A DNA stretch of 64,000 nt from Egbenema bharatensis (GCF_048077055.1 NZ_CP182236.1:7316001-7380000); one strand, 5' to 3'; counted from the first letter of the stretch, positions 1-8,613 are shown. Notes: generated by a model not told the origin, from the letters alone. Numbers and translations are program-made.

Positions 1-159
1 GCTTGCTGCTATGGATTGCAAGGAGATATTGAACAAGCCATTCAGAACTTGCAACAATCGATCGCCCTTAACCCTGAATGTCGAGAACTAGCAAAAACAG
101 ATGAGGACTTCGATCGCATTCGTCACGACGATCGGTTTCAGGCATTGATAGAGGAATAG
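1..159 (+). CDS. C-terminal end of a TPR-like protein (partial)
   Basis: The open frame runs in from the left edge and stops at a TAG. The 52 visible residues include a helix ending in SIALNPECRELAKTDEDF and finish HDDRFQALIEE. The pattern of an A/Y/G-rich helix followed by 'A-x-NP' and a final 'D-x-DF...L' is the usual end of tetratricopeptide-repeat proteins in cyanobacteria, which act as protein-protein scaffolds. The start and most of the protein lie outside the window, so the overall function cannot be given. Confidence 0.6.
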   Translation, partial: ACCYGLQGDIEQAIQNLQQSIALNPECRELAKTDEDFDRIRHDDRFQALIEE

Positions 160-164
160 GGGCA

Positions 165-236
165 ATAAGGCTCCGCCTCGCTAACGCGATAAGGCTCCGC
201 CTTGCTAGTGCGATAAGGCTCCGCCTCGCTAACGCG
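165..236. repeat. Three tandem 24-bp repeats
   Basis: The unit ATAAGGCTCCGCCTCGCTAA plus CGCG is present three times head to tail. The second copy differs at three bases. Each unit holds the short palindrome GGCTCCGCC. It lies directly after the TPR-like stop codon. It has no unique spacers, so it is not a CRISPR array. Confidence 0.85.
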
Positions 237-476
237 ATCGATTTAGAGGATAAGAATGGTCTGATGAGTGAAACCCTCCATTGGCATTCCCTGATGTAAC
301 GATCGATGTACTGCATCTCCTCATTTCAAGCTGACTATTAAGCTTTATTATCCAGATTGCCCAGTCAGGTCTCAGAATGGGCGATCGGCTTGGTAGAATC
401 TGGGCATAGACGAAAAAGACCGCATTGAAAAACTCAATTCAAAAACTTTACTAATCTAGCTGAGGTAGATTTCACC

Positions 477-728
477 ATGAGTACCCAAGAAGAAGCCAGA
501 AAAGCGGCAGCACAACAACGCCAGGATGAGAAGCACCTGCAACAATCCATGCGAAGTCGTTCTGAGGAAGCACTGGAGGTGGGCGATCGCCATACCTCTG
601 TGACAGAAGAAGCGAGAGAACGGATGGTGGAAGAGCATCAGCATGAAAAACATATTCAAAAAACAATGTTAAACCGTGCCGAATCTGAACTGGGAGTCAA
701 GCATGGAGAGGATTCTGCCCATCAGTGA
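477..728 (+). CDS. Small charged helical protein, unknown function
   Basis: This 83-aa protein starts at an ATG and is very rich in E, K, Q, R and H, with no predicted membrane segment and no cysteine. It contains two related halves: 'EEARKAAAQQRQDEKHLQQSM' and 'EEARERMVEEHQHEKHIQKTM' share the pattern EEAR-x(8-10)-EKH-(L/I)-Q-x(2)-M, so it looks like an internal duplication of a helix of about 30 residues. It ends 25 bp before the permease gene on the same strand and may be cotranscribed with it. I do not recognise the family. Confidence 0.6.
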   Translation: MSTQEEARKAAAQQRQDEKHLQQSMRSRSEEALEVGDRHTSVTEEARERMVEEHQHEKHIQKTMLNRAESELGVKHGEDSAHQ

Positions 729-753
729 TGGTTTCCTTCGTGTCACCTGAATC

Positions 754-2421
754 ATGGTTTTATCGCTTTATTCCTTCATTGCCCTGATTCCCATCCTTAC
801 CGTTTTCCTGCTTCTGGTAGGAGTACGGATGCCTGCTGGACGAGCGATGCCGATCGCCTACCTGGTGACAGCAACGATCGCCCTCCTGGTGTGGCAAGTG
901 CCGTTTAACTGGGTGGCGGCCTCTACGGTACAAGGGCTATGGATTGCAGTTGAAATTTTATACATCGTCTTTGGCGCAGTATTGCTACTGAACACCCTGC
1001 AAGCATCCGGAGCCATTCAGGCTATCCGCCAAAGCTTACTCTCCATTTCCGGCGATCGTCGCGTTCAAGTCATTATTATTGCCTGGCTGTTTGGCAGTTT
1101 TATCGAAGGTGCGTCGGGCTTCGGTACTCCAGCCGTCATTTGTGTACCGCTCCTGGTGGCGATCGGCTTTCCAGCAATGGCAGCGGTTCTGGTGGCACTA
1201 ATCATTCAGAGTACGCCCTCTACCTTTGGCGCAGTGGGCACTCCCATTCTGATCGGAATTGATGCCGGGTTAAGCGGAGTGACGGCCGTACAGACACAGG
1301 TTTTGGCATTGGGGCTAACCTATCCAGAGTATCTGCGGCTGATTGGACAATATGCTGGAGTGGTCAATGGGATCGTTGGCAGTTTTATTCCATTAATCCT
1401 ATCGTTGGTATTAACGGTCTTCTTTGGCGATCGTCCTTCCATCCGTGCCGGACTGTCTGCCTGGAAGTTTGCTCTGTTTGCGGGCATTGCCTTTACCATT
1501 CCCTACGCGCTGACTGCGATCGCACTGGGCCCAGAATTTCCGACGATTGTAGGAGGCCTGGTGGGATTGGCCCTGGTAGTCTTCGTTGCCAAACGGGGAT
1601 GGTTAGTTCCTCAACAGCCCTGGGATTTTCCACCCCGAGAACGCTGGGATGTCTCATGGTTAGGCAATTCCCCTGCCACCCTGTCAACTAATCCAGCAAC
1701 AATGGGAGCGGTTAAAGCCTGGCTTCCCTATGGATTAGTGGGGGTGCTACTGGTGATTTCGCGGGTGGTGCCTCCCGTCACGGCTGCTTTGCGATCGGTA
1801 CAGATCCGCTGGAGCAATATTTTTAACACTTCCCTCACTGCTACCCTGCAACCCCTTTACATACCCCCCACTATCCTGCTGCTGGTGGTGGGCATTACCT
1901 ACTTTTTGCATCGCATGAAACCAGCAGATCTGCGGCAGGCGATCGGGGATGCACTACCCGTCATTCGTAAAGTGACCCTGGCGTTGGGTGCAGCAGTGTT
2001 GATGGCGCGAGTCTTCATTAACTCCGGCACAAATACCACAGGATTAGACAGTATGCCCTTAATGCTAGCCGACACAATGGCAGCGATCGTTGGGCAAGGC
2101 TGGGCTTTCTTTGCCCCGGTGGTCGGATTAATCGGCGCATTTGTAGCGGGCAGTGTCACCATCAGTAACATGATGTTTTCCTTGTTCCAGTTTGGCGTTG
2201 CCGATCAACTGGATCTATCTACCGCTTTAATTCTGGCGTTACAGTGTGTGGGTGCATCAGCAGGGAACATGATCTGTGTGTCTAATATTGTGGCGGCTGC
2301 GGCAACGGTAGGGTTACTGGGGCGGGAAGGCATCATCATCCGACGGCTATTGTTGCCAGCAGGATACTATATTGGCTTGGCGGGTATTCTGGGAATCCTC
2401 TTGCAGTTGTTAAGGGTATGA
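754..2421 (+). CDS. lldP: L-lactate permease family transporter (LctP/LldP)
   Basis: The 555-aa product is hydrophobic throughout, with at least twelve likely membrane segments, and matches the length of LctP-family permeases, which import L-lactate, and often glycolate, with protons across the inner membrane. The family signature is visible as GASGFGTPAV near residue 120 and the following STFGAVGTPI stretch. A second conserved region near residues 470-510 has GSVTISNMMFSLFQ and GASAGNMICVSNIVAA. The start has only a weak ribosome binding site. The small helical gene lies just upstream. Substrate is inferred from the family; glycolate uptake or export would also fit a phototroph. Confidence 0.88.
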   Translation: MVLSLYSFIALIPILTVFLLLVGVRMPAGRAMPIAYLVTATIALLVWQVPFNWVAASTVQGLWIAVEILYIVFGAVLLLNTLQASGAIQAIRQSLLSISGDRRVQVIIIAWLFGSFIEGASGFGTPAVICVPLLVAIGFPAMAAVLVALIIQSTPSTFGAVGTPILIGIDAGLSGVTAVQTQVLALGLTYPEYLRLIGQYAGVVNGIVGSFIPLILSLVLTVFFGDRPSIRAGLSAWKFALFAGIAFTIPYALTAIALGPEFPTIVGGLVGLALVVFVAKRGWLVPQQPWDFPPRERWDVSWLGNSPATLSTNPATMGAVKAWLPYGLVGVLLVISRVVPPVTAALRSVQIRWSNIFNTSLTATLQPLYIPPTILLLVVGITYFLHRMKPADLRQAIGDALPVIRKVTLALGAAVLMARVFINSGTNTTGLDSMPLMLADTMAAIVGQGWAFFAPVVGLIGAFVAGSVTISNMMFSLFQFGVADQLDLSTALILALQCVGASAGNMICVSNIVAAAATVGLLGREGIIIRRLLLPAGYYIGLAGILGILLQLLRV

Positions 2422-2478
2422 GATTTCCGCCGACTCCAAGGAATCCTGAATATCGACTCAATCATCCAAGTACGAATC

Positions 2479-2522
2479 TGTAACGCCAGCAGCCTGACGC
2501 GAGACAGACCAGTGGCGTTACA
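2479..2522. terminator. Perfect 10-bp hairpin between convergent genes
   Basis: TGTAACGCCA at 2479-2488 pairs with TGGCGTTACA at 2513-2522 around a 24-base loop. It sits between the ends of the permease gene and the convergent 66-aa gene, so it could stop transcription from either side. There is no clear T-run, so the terminator role is an inference. Confidence 0.45.
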
Positions 2523-2545
2523 ACGCAGCCGCATTAAATTAACAG

Positions 2546-2746
2546 TTAACGCACCAGCACCGTCATGTATTTCCCGTTGGCAAAGGGAGCCGGAATGATG
2601 GGGGTGAACTGAACCCGATCGGTGGCTACTCGTCGGACGTATAGCTCATTCATAGTGAAGATGACCTGATCGCGGGTGCCGATAATCCAAAGTTGGGCCC
2701 GATCGTCTGGTGCGACGGGCAATCGTTCGTTGAACTCTGAAGACAT
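2546..2746 (-). CDS. 66-aa conserved small protein, copy A
   Basis: This short soluble protein has no signal peptide, no membrane segment and no metal-binding motif. Its sequence suggests a small beta-rich fold, with stretches such as QLWIIGTRDQVIFTMNE and a C-terminal KYMTVLVR. A second copy lies at 14200-14400 and is identical at 57 of 66 residues, with most changes conservative. Start choice is clear: GAGGAACTAAAT precedes the ATG in copy A and AAGGAACTAAAT in copy B. Both genes are preceded by a long conserved leader. I recognise it only as a small cyanobacterial hypothetical protein; no function is offered. Confidence 0.75.
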   Translation of the reverse strand: MSSEFNERLPVAPDDRAQLWIIGTRDQVIFTMNELYVRRVATDRVQFTPIIPAPFANGKYMTVLVR

Positions 2747-3010
2747 ATTTAGTTCCTCGCTGAGATGATGTAAGGGAAGAAAAGCTTAAGGTGTGGGAGT
2801 ATGTTCCAGGAACAGCCCCCCAGACTCCTTACTAAACAGCGAGGCGATCGATTGTCGATCCGATGATCTACAATCAGCACAGCCTAGCTCTCTGGTTGTC
2901 GCAGAGAGTCAGGTTAGCTGGTTAGGGTTGTTTGCGGCTTCCCTAATCAGCGCAGACCTCACCTTAAGCCGATGGGTTCACTGGCTCCTTCTCGTTGAAA
3001 CAACCAGCAT
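2747..3010 (-). promoter_or_regulatory. Conserved structured 5' leader of 66-aa gene, copy A
   Basis: About 260 bp upstream of the gene share long blocks with the matching region of copy B (14401-14660). Conserved blocks include GGGAAGAAAAGCTTAAGGTG near the gene, GATCTACAATCAG, and the region 2911-2951. Hairpin 1 is CTCTCTG at 2888-2894 with CAGAGAG at 2902-2908. Hairpin 2 is GCTGGTTAGGG at 2917-2927 with CCCTAATCAGC at 2941-2951. The length, paired elements and conservation suggest a cis-acting leader RNA, or a separate small RNA. This is inferred from two copies only. Confidence 0.55.
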
Positions 3011-3016
3011 CGCAAT

Positions 3017-3046
3017 AGCATAAGGGATACACCTGGAGAAGATCAA
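3017..3046 (-). promoter_or_regulatory. Likely promoter of leader A
   Basis: Read on the minus strand, TATGCT (3017-3022) is a good -10 box and lies about 18 bp from CTTGATC, a weak -35-like element. Copy B has the same TATGCT at 14667-14672 with CTTGTGT at similar spacing. A start about 7 bp downstream would give a leader of about 260 nt in both copies. Confidence 0.45.
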
Positions 3047-3403
3047 GCGTATCCCAATACTTTTTGATGAAACTTTAGATGAAACTTTAAGGGCAAATCG
3101 ATCGCGTCCTACTGTTCTCCATAACTTTCCTCAATTTTTAGCCATCGACCTGCTTAGATTGGACAGTTAAAGTGAAAACATCCTGAGAAACGGATGAGAG
3201 CGAACTGAAAAGAGCCAGCATTTAGCCCTCTACAAAAGCAGCTTTAACCCCTCAGAACGATCGCTCATTATCACCGAACTGGATCACCTCGCAATGCTAG
3301 TAGGAATCCAACTCGGATGATTTTTGATGCCAGATTGTGAGGAAAAATCCTCAAGCATGAATATATTCAATCACCCCTTGCAACGAATAAAGGAACAAGA
3401 ACA
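3047..3403. other. Intergenic region before the RTX gene
   Basis: No gene is seen. The left edge holds the upstream side of leader A, with a direct repeat GATGAAACTTTA near 3066-3090. The stretch just before the RTX gene contains AAAGGAACAAGAACA, giving a usable ribosome binding site for the ATG at 3404. Confidence 0.5.
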
Positions 3404-4867
3404 ATGGCAATTATCAACGGTAACGAAGCAAACAATAACCTTGTAGGAACACCGGCTGACGATCAGATTAATGGTTTGGGTGGACATGATACCCTCATCG
3501 GGGGTGCAGGCGATGATACCCTTGCCGGAGGGGATGGTTATGATGTCCTGAAACCCTATGGTGGTGTTTATCAACCCAATCCCGCCAACGTGATCAGCGA
3601 GTTTGATGTCCTGATTGGAGGCAAAGATCCGGATCTGTTTGATTTAACCGATCGCTCTGGTAATCCTGCCTACTTAAATGACGATCGCTTAGATGACCCT
3701 ACGCCCAAAGGATTTGCTTTAATTAGAGACTTTAATTCCATCCTCACTTCAACTGAAGGCGACAAAATTAAACTCAGTGGTGCGCCGGCCCACTATCGGA
3801 TTATTCCAGTATTCTGGGGACAAAAATTTGGCAACGAAGATACTGCAAACACGGCTGATTTAGCTCTGGTTTATATTGGCCCAGAACAAGATAAACAGGA
3901 TGTTGTCGCGGTTTTACAGGATGCTCCCCGTAGCTTTATCGATAACGAGGGATTATTAAGACTCGAAAGTATCTTTGTGTTTGATCCGAACTATCAGCAT
4001 CCCGCTCCCCCATCGCCACCCCCTAACCCAAACGTCATTTCCGCAGTCAGCTACACCCTGGGAGCCAATGAAAGAAACTTAACGTTAATTGGAACGGATA
4101 ATGTTAACGGAACCGGCAACGAGTTTGATAACGTGATTATCGGTAACAGTGGTAATAACCTGTTACAAGGCTTAGGCGGCAATGATACCCTAGTAGGCGG
4201 TGCAGGTGATGATACCCTGGATGGCGGCACTGGAAGTAATCTGATGCAGGGTGGATTAGGGGACGACACTTACATCGTCAACAGTGCCACTGACTTAGTA
4301 GTTGAAAACCCAAATGAAGGCACAGATACGGTTCTGGCTGCCCTCAGCTATACATTAACGGAAAACGTTGAGAACCTGCGCCTTACGGGTAATGGTAATA
4401 TCAACGGTACGGGTAATGAACTCAATAACGTCATCATCGGGAATGCAGGCGTGAATACTCTGGATGGAGGTGCAGGTAATGATACGCTGATTGGCGGCCG
4501 GGGGCGAGATAGAATGGTGGGCGGATCAGGAGCCGATCGCTTTGTCTTCACTGGGCCGCGAGATGGAGTCAAGCGGATTGCGGACTTTAACCGTCGGGAA
4601 GGGGATAAGCTGGTCTTTCTGAATCAGGCGTTTGAAGGCTCAGAAGGCTTTGAGGGACTGCGTTCCGGTCGGATTAGACGCAATCAGTTCCACGTCGGCA
4701 AACGGGCAGAGAGCGATCGGCACCGCTTCATTTACAACGAAAACCGGGGCATCCTGTTCTACGATGCAGACGGTGCGGGAGGGCAGAGACAGGTGCGCAT
4801 TGCCACCTTTGCCAATCAGCCAACTCTCAGAGCAAGTGATATCATCGTTGCTGCTTCACCCTTCTAA
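3404..4867 (+). CDS. RTX-type calcium-binding repeat protein
   Basis: The 487-aa protein carries hemolysin-type nonapeptide repeats (GGxGxDxLx) in three groups: near residues 25-50 (GLGGHDTLIGGAGDDTL), near 245-290 and near 345-375. These form calcium-binding beta-rolls. Between them are repeats of the type 'SYTLxxNxENLxLTGxxNxNGTGNxxNNVIIGN', seen in many secreted RTX proteins. It has no N-terminal signal peptide, which fits type I secretion through a C-terminal signal. The last 110 residues (ADRFVF...IADFNRREGDKL) resemble the C-terminal domain shared by cyanobacterial RTX proteins and by the lectin-like protein at 29895-31283. A cell-surface or extracellular role is likely. Confidence 0.85.
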   Translation: MAIINGNEANNNLVGTPADDQINGLGGHDTLIGGAGDDTLAGGDGYDVLKPYGGVYQPNPANVISEFDVLIGGKDPDLFDLTDRSGNPAYLNDDRLDDPTPKGFALIRDFNSILTSTEGDKIKLSGAPAHYRIIPVFWGQKFGNEDTANTADLALVYIGPEQDKQDVVAVLQDAPRSFIDNEGLLRLESIFVFDPNYQHPAPPSPPPNPNVISAVSYTLGANERNLTLIGTDNVNGTGNEFDNVIIGNSGNNLLQGLGGNDTLVGGAGDDTLDGGTGSNLMQGGLGDDTYIVNSATDLVVENPNEGTDTVLAALSYTLTENVENLRLTGNGNINGTGNELNNVIIGNAGVNTLDGGAGNDTLIGGRGRDRMVGGSGADRFVFTGPRDGVKRIADFNRREGDKLVFLNQAFEGSEGFEGLRSGRIRRNQFHVGKRAESDRHRFIYNENRGILFYDADGAGGQRQVRIATFANQPTLRASDIIVAASPF

Positions 4868-5239
4868 ATCAGTTCGCTCACCATCCATTTCTTTTCTTCA
4901 ATTCAGCCAAGAGCTTATCAGGGGTAGTCCACAAACTGCCCCTATTTCATTCTGTTGATTCAACCTTTGGGGGAGGAGCGAAGTCACAAGGGGAAAATGT
5001 TGTTTGGTCAAATATGCATCCCAAATAACCAAACTTCTCTTCAACTAAAGTTGTGTTGTAAAACACGAAAAGTCAACTTTTGATTTCAAGCCAGGAAATA
5101 ACAAATAGAACCAAAGCCAGAAGTTAAACAGGGCTTTTTTAGGGAAGCTGGAGTTAATAGCGGCGCAATCTTTCGCTGTTTTTCTCAAGATAAAGGGTTG
5201 TTAAATACTCAGCCTTAAGCATAGAAATTGGAGAATCCT
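4868..5239. other. Intergenic region, possible hairpins only
   Basis: No gene is seen. The inverted repeat GTTTGGT...ACCAAAC lies around 5009-5035. It could be a terminator of the RTX gene or an operator for the next one. AT content is higher than in the neighbours. Confidence 0.4.
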
Positions 5240-5668
5240 ATGAAGCCCTCTAAAGTAGCTAAGAAAATCGGAACCAGTGCGATCGCTCTTTGTGTCGCAT
5301 CCTTCGCAGTCGTACTGCCTGTTTCAGCCCAGGCTCCTGCCCCTCCGGGAGATCCCACTGGAACACAAGGAACCGGGACGGGAGCACCAGCCCAGGAGCC
5401 AGGAACGACTGGAACGACTGGAACGACTGGAACCGCTGGAACCGCCACCGATGATAATGATGGATTTGATTGGGGATTGTTAGGTCTACTGGGTCTGCTG
5501 GGTTTAGCAGGGTTGGCAGGTCGTAACAATCACAATAACGAGCCAACTCGATACCAGGATCCGCGCGTCGGAACGACAACCTCTACTTCTCGCATCAATG
5601 ATTCTAGTCGAATTAACGATCCGAATCGGATCAATGACCCTACGCGCATTAACGATCCCAATCGTTAA
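5240..5668 (+). CDS. Secreted WGxxGxxG-type protein with Asn-Asp-rich tail
   Basis: The chosen ATG at 5240 has GGAG six bases upstream; an in-frame TTG at 5228 lies before this ribosome binding site. The 142-aa product has a signal peptide with cleavage likely after AQA, then a low-complexity Pro/Gly/Thr stretch (GTTGTTGTTGTAGTA) and the motif FDWGLLGLLGLLGLAGLAG, followed by RNNHNNEP. That motif is typical of the WGxxGxxG family, an envelope-sorting-like segment common in cyanobacteria. The C-terminus adds tandem hexapeptides, RINDSS, RINDPN, RINDPT and RINDPN, not usual in the family as far as I recall. Role unknown; probably an envelope protein. Confidence 0.75.
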   Translation: MKPSKVAKKIGTSAIALCVASFAVVLPVSAQAPAPPGDPTGTQGTGTGAPAQEPGTTGTTGTTGTAGTATDDNDGFDWGLLGLLGLLGLAGLAGRNNHNNEPTRYQDPRVGTTTSTSRINDSSRINDPNRINDPTRINDPNR

Positions 5669-5980
5669 GTGGCATGGGTTCAAGAGAGATGGATTGCAGT
5701 TATTGTCCGATCGCTTGAAAGGGAATGAAATCATCTGAAGTCTCTGTAGGGTGAGCATCTTGTCCGCCCCATCAGTACCTATCCGAAAACCGACTAGTAG
5801 ACCTTGGCGTGAGTTTAGCTACCGTAAAGCAGGCATCCTGCCCGCGCAGGCTAGAAGCCTGCCCTACAGATGGTAGGCATATTCAAGCCGCAGTGTACTA
5901 GAGTTTTTGGAATCCAAAGCTCCTGGTAGGGTTTTTGGGTAGGTTCTCAGTGAGTGAAACATAGAAATAGGAGATATGGA
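5669..5980. other. Intergenic region with a palindromic dispersed repeat
   Basis: No gene is seen. Around 5829-5875 the words GCAGGCATCCTGCCCGC and GCAGGCTAGAAGCCTGCC form two adjacent small palindromes. Related words occur near 31790, 36510 and 47390, so this is a dispersed repeat family. The segment ends with the ribosome binding site AGGAG of the next gene. Confidence 0.5.
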
Positions 5981-7156
5981 ATGAAAGCTGTATGTTGGCA
6001 TGGTGCGAATGATATGCGGGTAGAGACAGTGCCAGACCCAACTCTACTCAATCCGCAGGATGCCATTCTTAAGATCACTTCTACAGCGATCTGCGGTTCC
6101 GATCTACATATTTATGACGGTTATATTCCCACCATGCAACCCGGAGACATCATGGGCCATGAGTTCATGGGAGAAGTGGTGGAAGTGGGTTCTGAAGTCA
6201 AAAAGCTGCAAAAGGGCGATCGCGTCGTGGTGCCTTTTCCAATCTCCTGTGGTCATTGTTTCTTCTGCCAGCGGGATTTGTGGTCCCTCTGCGACAACTC
6301 TAACCCTAAGGGTTGGTTGACGGAAAAGCTTTATGGTCATACCCCCGCAGGCATTTATGGCTACTCTCACTTGATGGGCGGCTACGCAGGCGGACAGGCA
6401 GAATACGTGCGCGTCCCGTTTGCGGATGTGGGCCCGGTTAAAGTGCCCGATGGGTTAACCGATGAACAAGTGCTGTTCCTGAGCGATATTTTGCCGACGG
6501 GATACATGGCGGCAGAGAACTGCAATATTCAACCTGGTGATACGGTAGCAATCTGGGGATGTGGCCCGGTTGGGCAGTTTGCGATCAAGAGTGCCTTCTT
6601 GCTGGGCGCGGAGCGGGTGATTGCGATCGATCGAGTGCCTGAACGCCTGGAAATGGCCCGAAAAGATGCAGGAGCCGAGATCATTAACTTTGAAGAAGTG
6701 GATGCAGGGGAAGCTCTGAAGGAAATGACGGGCGGGCGGGGTCCAGATGCCTGCATTGATGCCGTGGGTTTAGAAGCGCACGGAATGAACGTAGAAGGGC
6801 TATATGACAAAGTGAAGCAAACGGTGCGGCTAGAAACCGATCGCCCTCACGTCTTACGTCAAGCCATCGTAGCCTGTCGTAAGGGGGGAACTGTCTCTCT
6901 GGCTGGGGTCTATGGCGGGTTTACGGACAAGATTCCTATGGGGGCAGCCTTTAACAAAGGTTTGACCCTGAAGATGGGACAAACCCATGTCCATCGGTAT
7001 CTGCGCCCCTTACTCGATCGGATTCAAAAGGGTGATCTAGATCCATCCTTTGTGATTACCCATCGTCTCCCGCTGGAGGATGCACCCCGCGCCTACGACA
7101 TTTTCAAAAATAAGGAAGAAAACTGCATCAAAGTGGTTCTCAAACCTGGAACATAG
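5981..7156 (+). CDS. Zinc-dependent alcohol dehydrogenase, formaldehyde-dehydrogenase-like
   Basis: A medium-chain dehydrogenase of 391 aa. The ATG at 5981 follows AGGAG; an upstream in-frame GTG at 5954 precedes this site and is not needed. Catalytic zinc ligands appear as CGSDLH and GHEFMGE, and the structural zinc loop as CGHCFFCQRDLWSLC. The NAD-binding fold is GCGPVGQFA followed by an acidic residue after the second strand (VIAIDR), which suggests NAD rather than NADP. The long insertion around residues 100-140 and the GGYAGGQAEYVRVP stretch resemble glutathione-independent formaldehyde dehydrogenases. The exact alcohol or aldehyde substrate cannot be read from sequence. Confidence 0.85.
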   Translation: MKAVCWHGANDMRVETVPDPTLLNPQDAILKITSTAICGSDLHIYDGYIPTMQPGDIMGHEFMGEVVEVGSEVKKLQKGDRVVVPFPISCGHCFFCQRDLWSLCDNSNPKGWLTEKLYGHTPAGIYGYSHLMGGYAGGQAEYVRVPFADVGPVKVPDGLTDEQVLFLSDILPTGYMAAENCNIQPGDTVAIWGCGPVGQFAIKSAFLLGAERVIAIDRVPERLEMARKDAGAEIINFEEVDAGEALKEMTGGRGPDACIDAVGLEAHGMNVEGLYDKVKQTVRLETDRPHVLRQAIVACRKGGTVSLAGVYGGFTDKIPMGAAFNKGLTLKMGQTHVHRYLRPLLDRIQKGDLDPSFVITHRLPLEDAPRAYDIFKNKEENCIKVVLKPGT

Positions 7157-7179
7157 AGCTTCCACCTTTTGTTCTACCT

Positions 7180-8613
7180 TCAACGGGCCGCTCTTTGCTG
7201 CTGGTAAATTTCTTTAAACTGTCGTTGTCGCTGCTTGTGATCCACGATCGGTCGGGGATAATCACAGCGATCGCGTTCATCATCGGGAATTTTACCCGTC
7301 ACCAGCAGTTCGGTGTCTAGACTTTTGAGTTCAGGCAACCATTCACGGATATATTCTCCCTCCGGATCAAACTTTTGGGATTGGCTGGCAGGGTTAAAAA
7401 TTCGCAACGGTTTGGGATCCATACCGCTGGACGCACTCCATTGCCACCCGCCATTATTCGCAGATAAATCTCCATCCATCAGCTTCTGCATAAAATACTT
7501 TTCTCCCCATCGCCAGTCAATGATCAAATCTTTGGTCAGGAAGCTGGCGACAATCATGCGGCAACGGTTGTGCATCCAACCGATCGTATTTAACTGGCGC
7601 ATGGCGGCATCGACGATCGGATATCCAGTTTTGCCTTCACACCATGCCTGAAAAAGCTCCTGATCATTTTCCCAGGGAAAATCCTTAAAGGGGTCACGGT
7701 AGGGACCCGTTGCCAGTTCCGGGAAAAAAAACATGGCATGTTGATAAAATTCTCGCCAGCATAATTCTTGCTGCCAGGTTTGCACATTCTGACGGGTTTC
7801 ATCACTGCGGCTGCGGTTATAAACGTCCTCAGCAGCAGACCAGACGGTGCGAATGCCGATCGTACCAAACTTGAGGGCTGCACTTAGTTGAGAAGTACCT
7901 GGAACAGCAGGAAAGTTGCGCTGTTCACCGTATTCCTGAATCGCCCGATCGCAAAAGGCTTCCAGTCGTTCCTGGGCCGCTTGCTCTCCCGGTTCCAGGA
8001 TCAGCTCATGTTCCCACTCAAACCCTAAATCCTTGGCAGTCGGTAGGGCGATCGTCCCTGCGGCCTGCGCCTGCTCTTGTTCCGACGGGGTTAAACCTTC
8101 CACATCCGCCAGGGTCGTTAGAGGAGCCGCTTTCTCCTGAGCTTTCCAGTTGCGCCAGAAGGGAGTAAACACACTATACGGTTCTCCCGCATTGGTCATC
8201 ACCTGCTTGGGTGGATGGAGTAATTGATCCCAAAATGGCTGCACTTCAATCCCAGACTCCTGGAGGGCTTCGATGACCGATCGATCGCGCTCCTTAGCGT
8301 AGGGTTCCACATCCTGGTTGAAGAACACAGCAGTTGCCGCTAGAGATTTTGCCAGACCGGGAATTGCCTGGTCTGGAGAGCCTTTCACAATTAACAGTTG
8401 GCTCCCTACCTCCGAGTAGCGTTTCTCCAGTGCCGCCAGGCTACCGATTAAGTACATTACCCTGGCCGGGGCAACATCATCCTGGTCTAGAATTCCTGGA
8501 TCCAGGCAAAAAATCCCCACTACCTTAGACGTGCGTTCCCTTGCAGCGGTCAATCCCACATTATCTGCAATTCGCAGATCGCGTCGATGCCAAAACAAAA
8601 TCAAGTCCGTCAT
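7180..8613 (-). CDS. phr: Deoxyribodipyrimidine photolyase
   Basis: The protein begins MTDLILFWHRRDLRIADN, the standard opening of class I CPD photolyases, which use light and FADH- to split pyrimidine dimers. The C-terminal FAD domain shows NNGGWQWSASSG, then DPKPLRIFNP and the Gln-Ser-Gln-Lys-Phe-Asp stretch near residues 395-425. In-frame starts also exist at 8622 and 8658; 8613 gives the usual family N-terminus and a length of 477 aa. It ends 23 bp from the convergent dehydrogenase gene. Cofactor antenna (8-HDF or folate) cannot be told with certainty. Confidence 0.92.
   Translation of the reverse strand: MTDLILFWHRRDLRIADNVGLTAARERTSKVVGIFCLDPGILDQDDVAPARVMYLIGSLAALEKRYSEVGSQLLIVKGSPDQAIPGLAKSLAATAVFFNQDVEPYAKERDRSVIEALQESGIEVQPFWDQLLHPPKQVMTNAGEPYSVFTPFWRNWKAQEKAAPLTTLADVEGLTPSEQEQAQAAGTIALPTAKDLGFEWEHELILEPGEQAAQERLEAFCDRAIQEYGEQRNFPAVPGTSQLSAALKFGTIGIRTVWSAAEDVYNRSRSDETRQNVQTWQQELCWREFYQHAMFFFPELATGPYRDPFKDFPWENDQELFQAWCEGKTGYPIVDAAMRQLNTIGWMHNRCRMIVASFLTKDLIIDWRWGEKYFMQKLMDGDLSANNGGWQWSASSGMDPKPLRIFNPASQSQKFDPEGEYIREWLPELKSLDTELLVTGKIPDDERDRCDYPRPIVDHKQRQRQFKEIYQQQRAAR

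Noticed and set aside
165..236. Tandem units were considered as a CRISPR array.
   Set aside because: The repeats touch each other with no unique spacers; the same holds for the 15-bp and 7-bp arrays elsewhere, and no cas gene is present.
2793..3023. A 76-aa plus-strand open frame inside leader A.
   Set aside because: The reading frame is not kept in leader B, whereas the nucleotide blocks and hairpins are, so it is a shadow.
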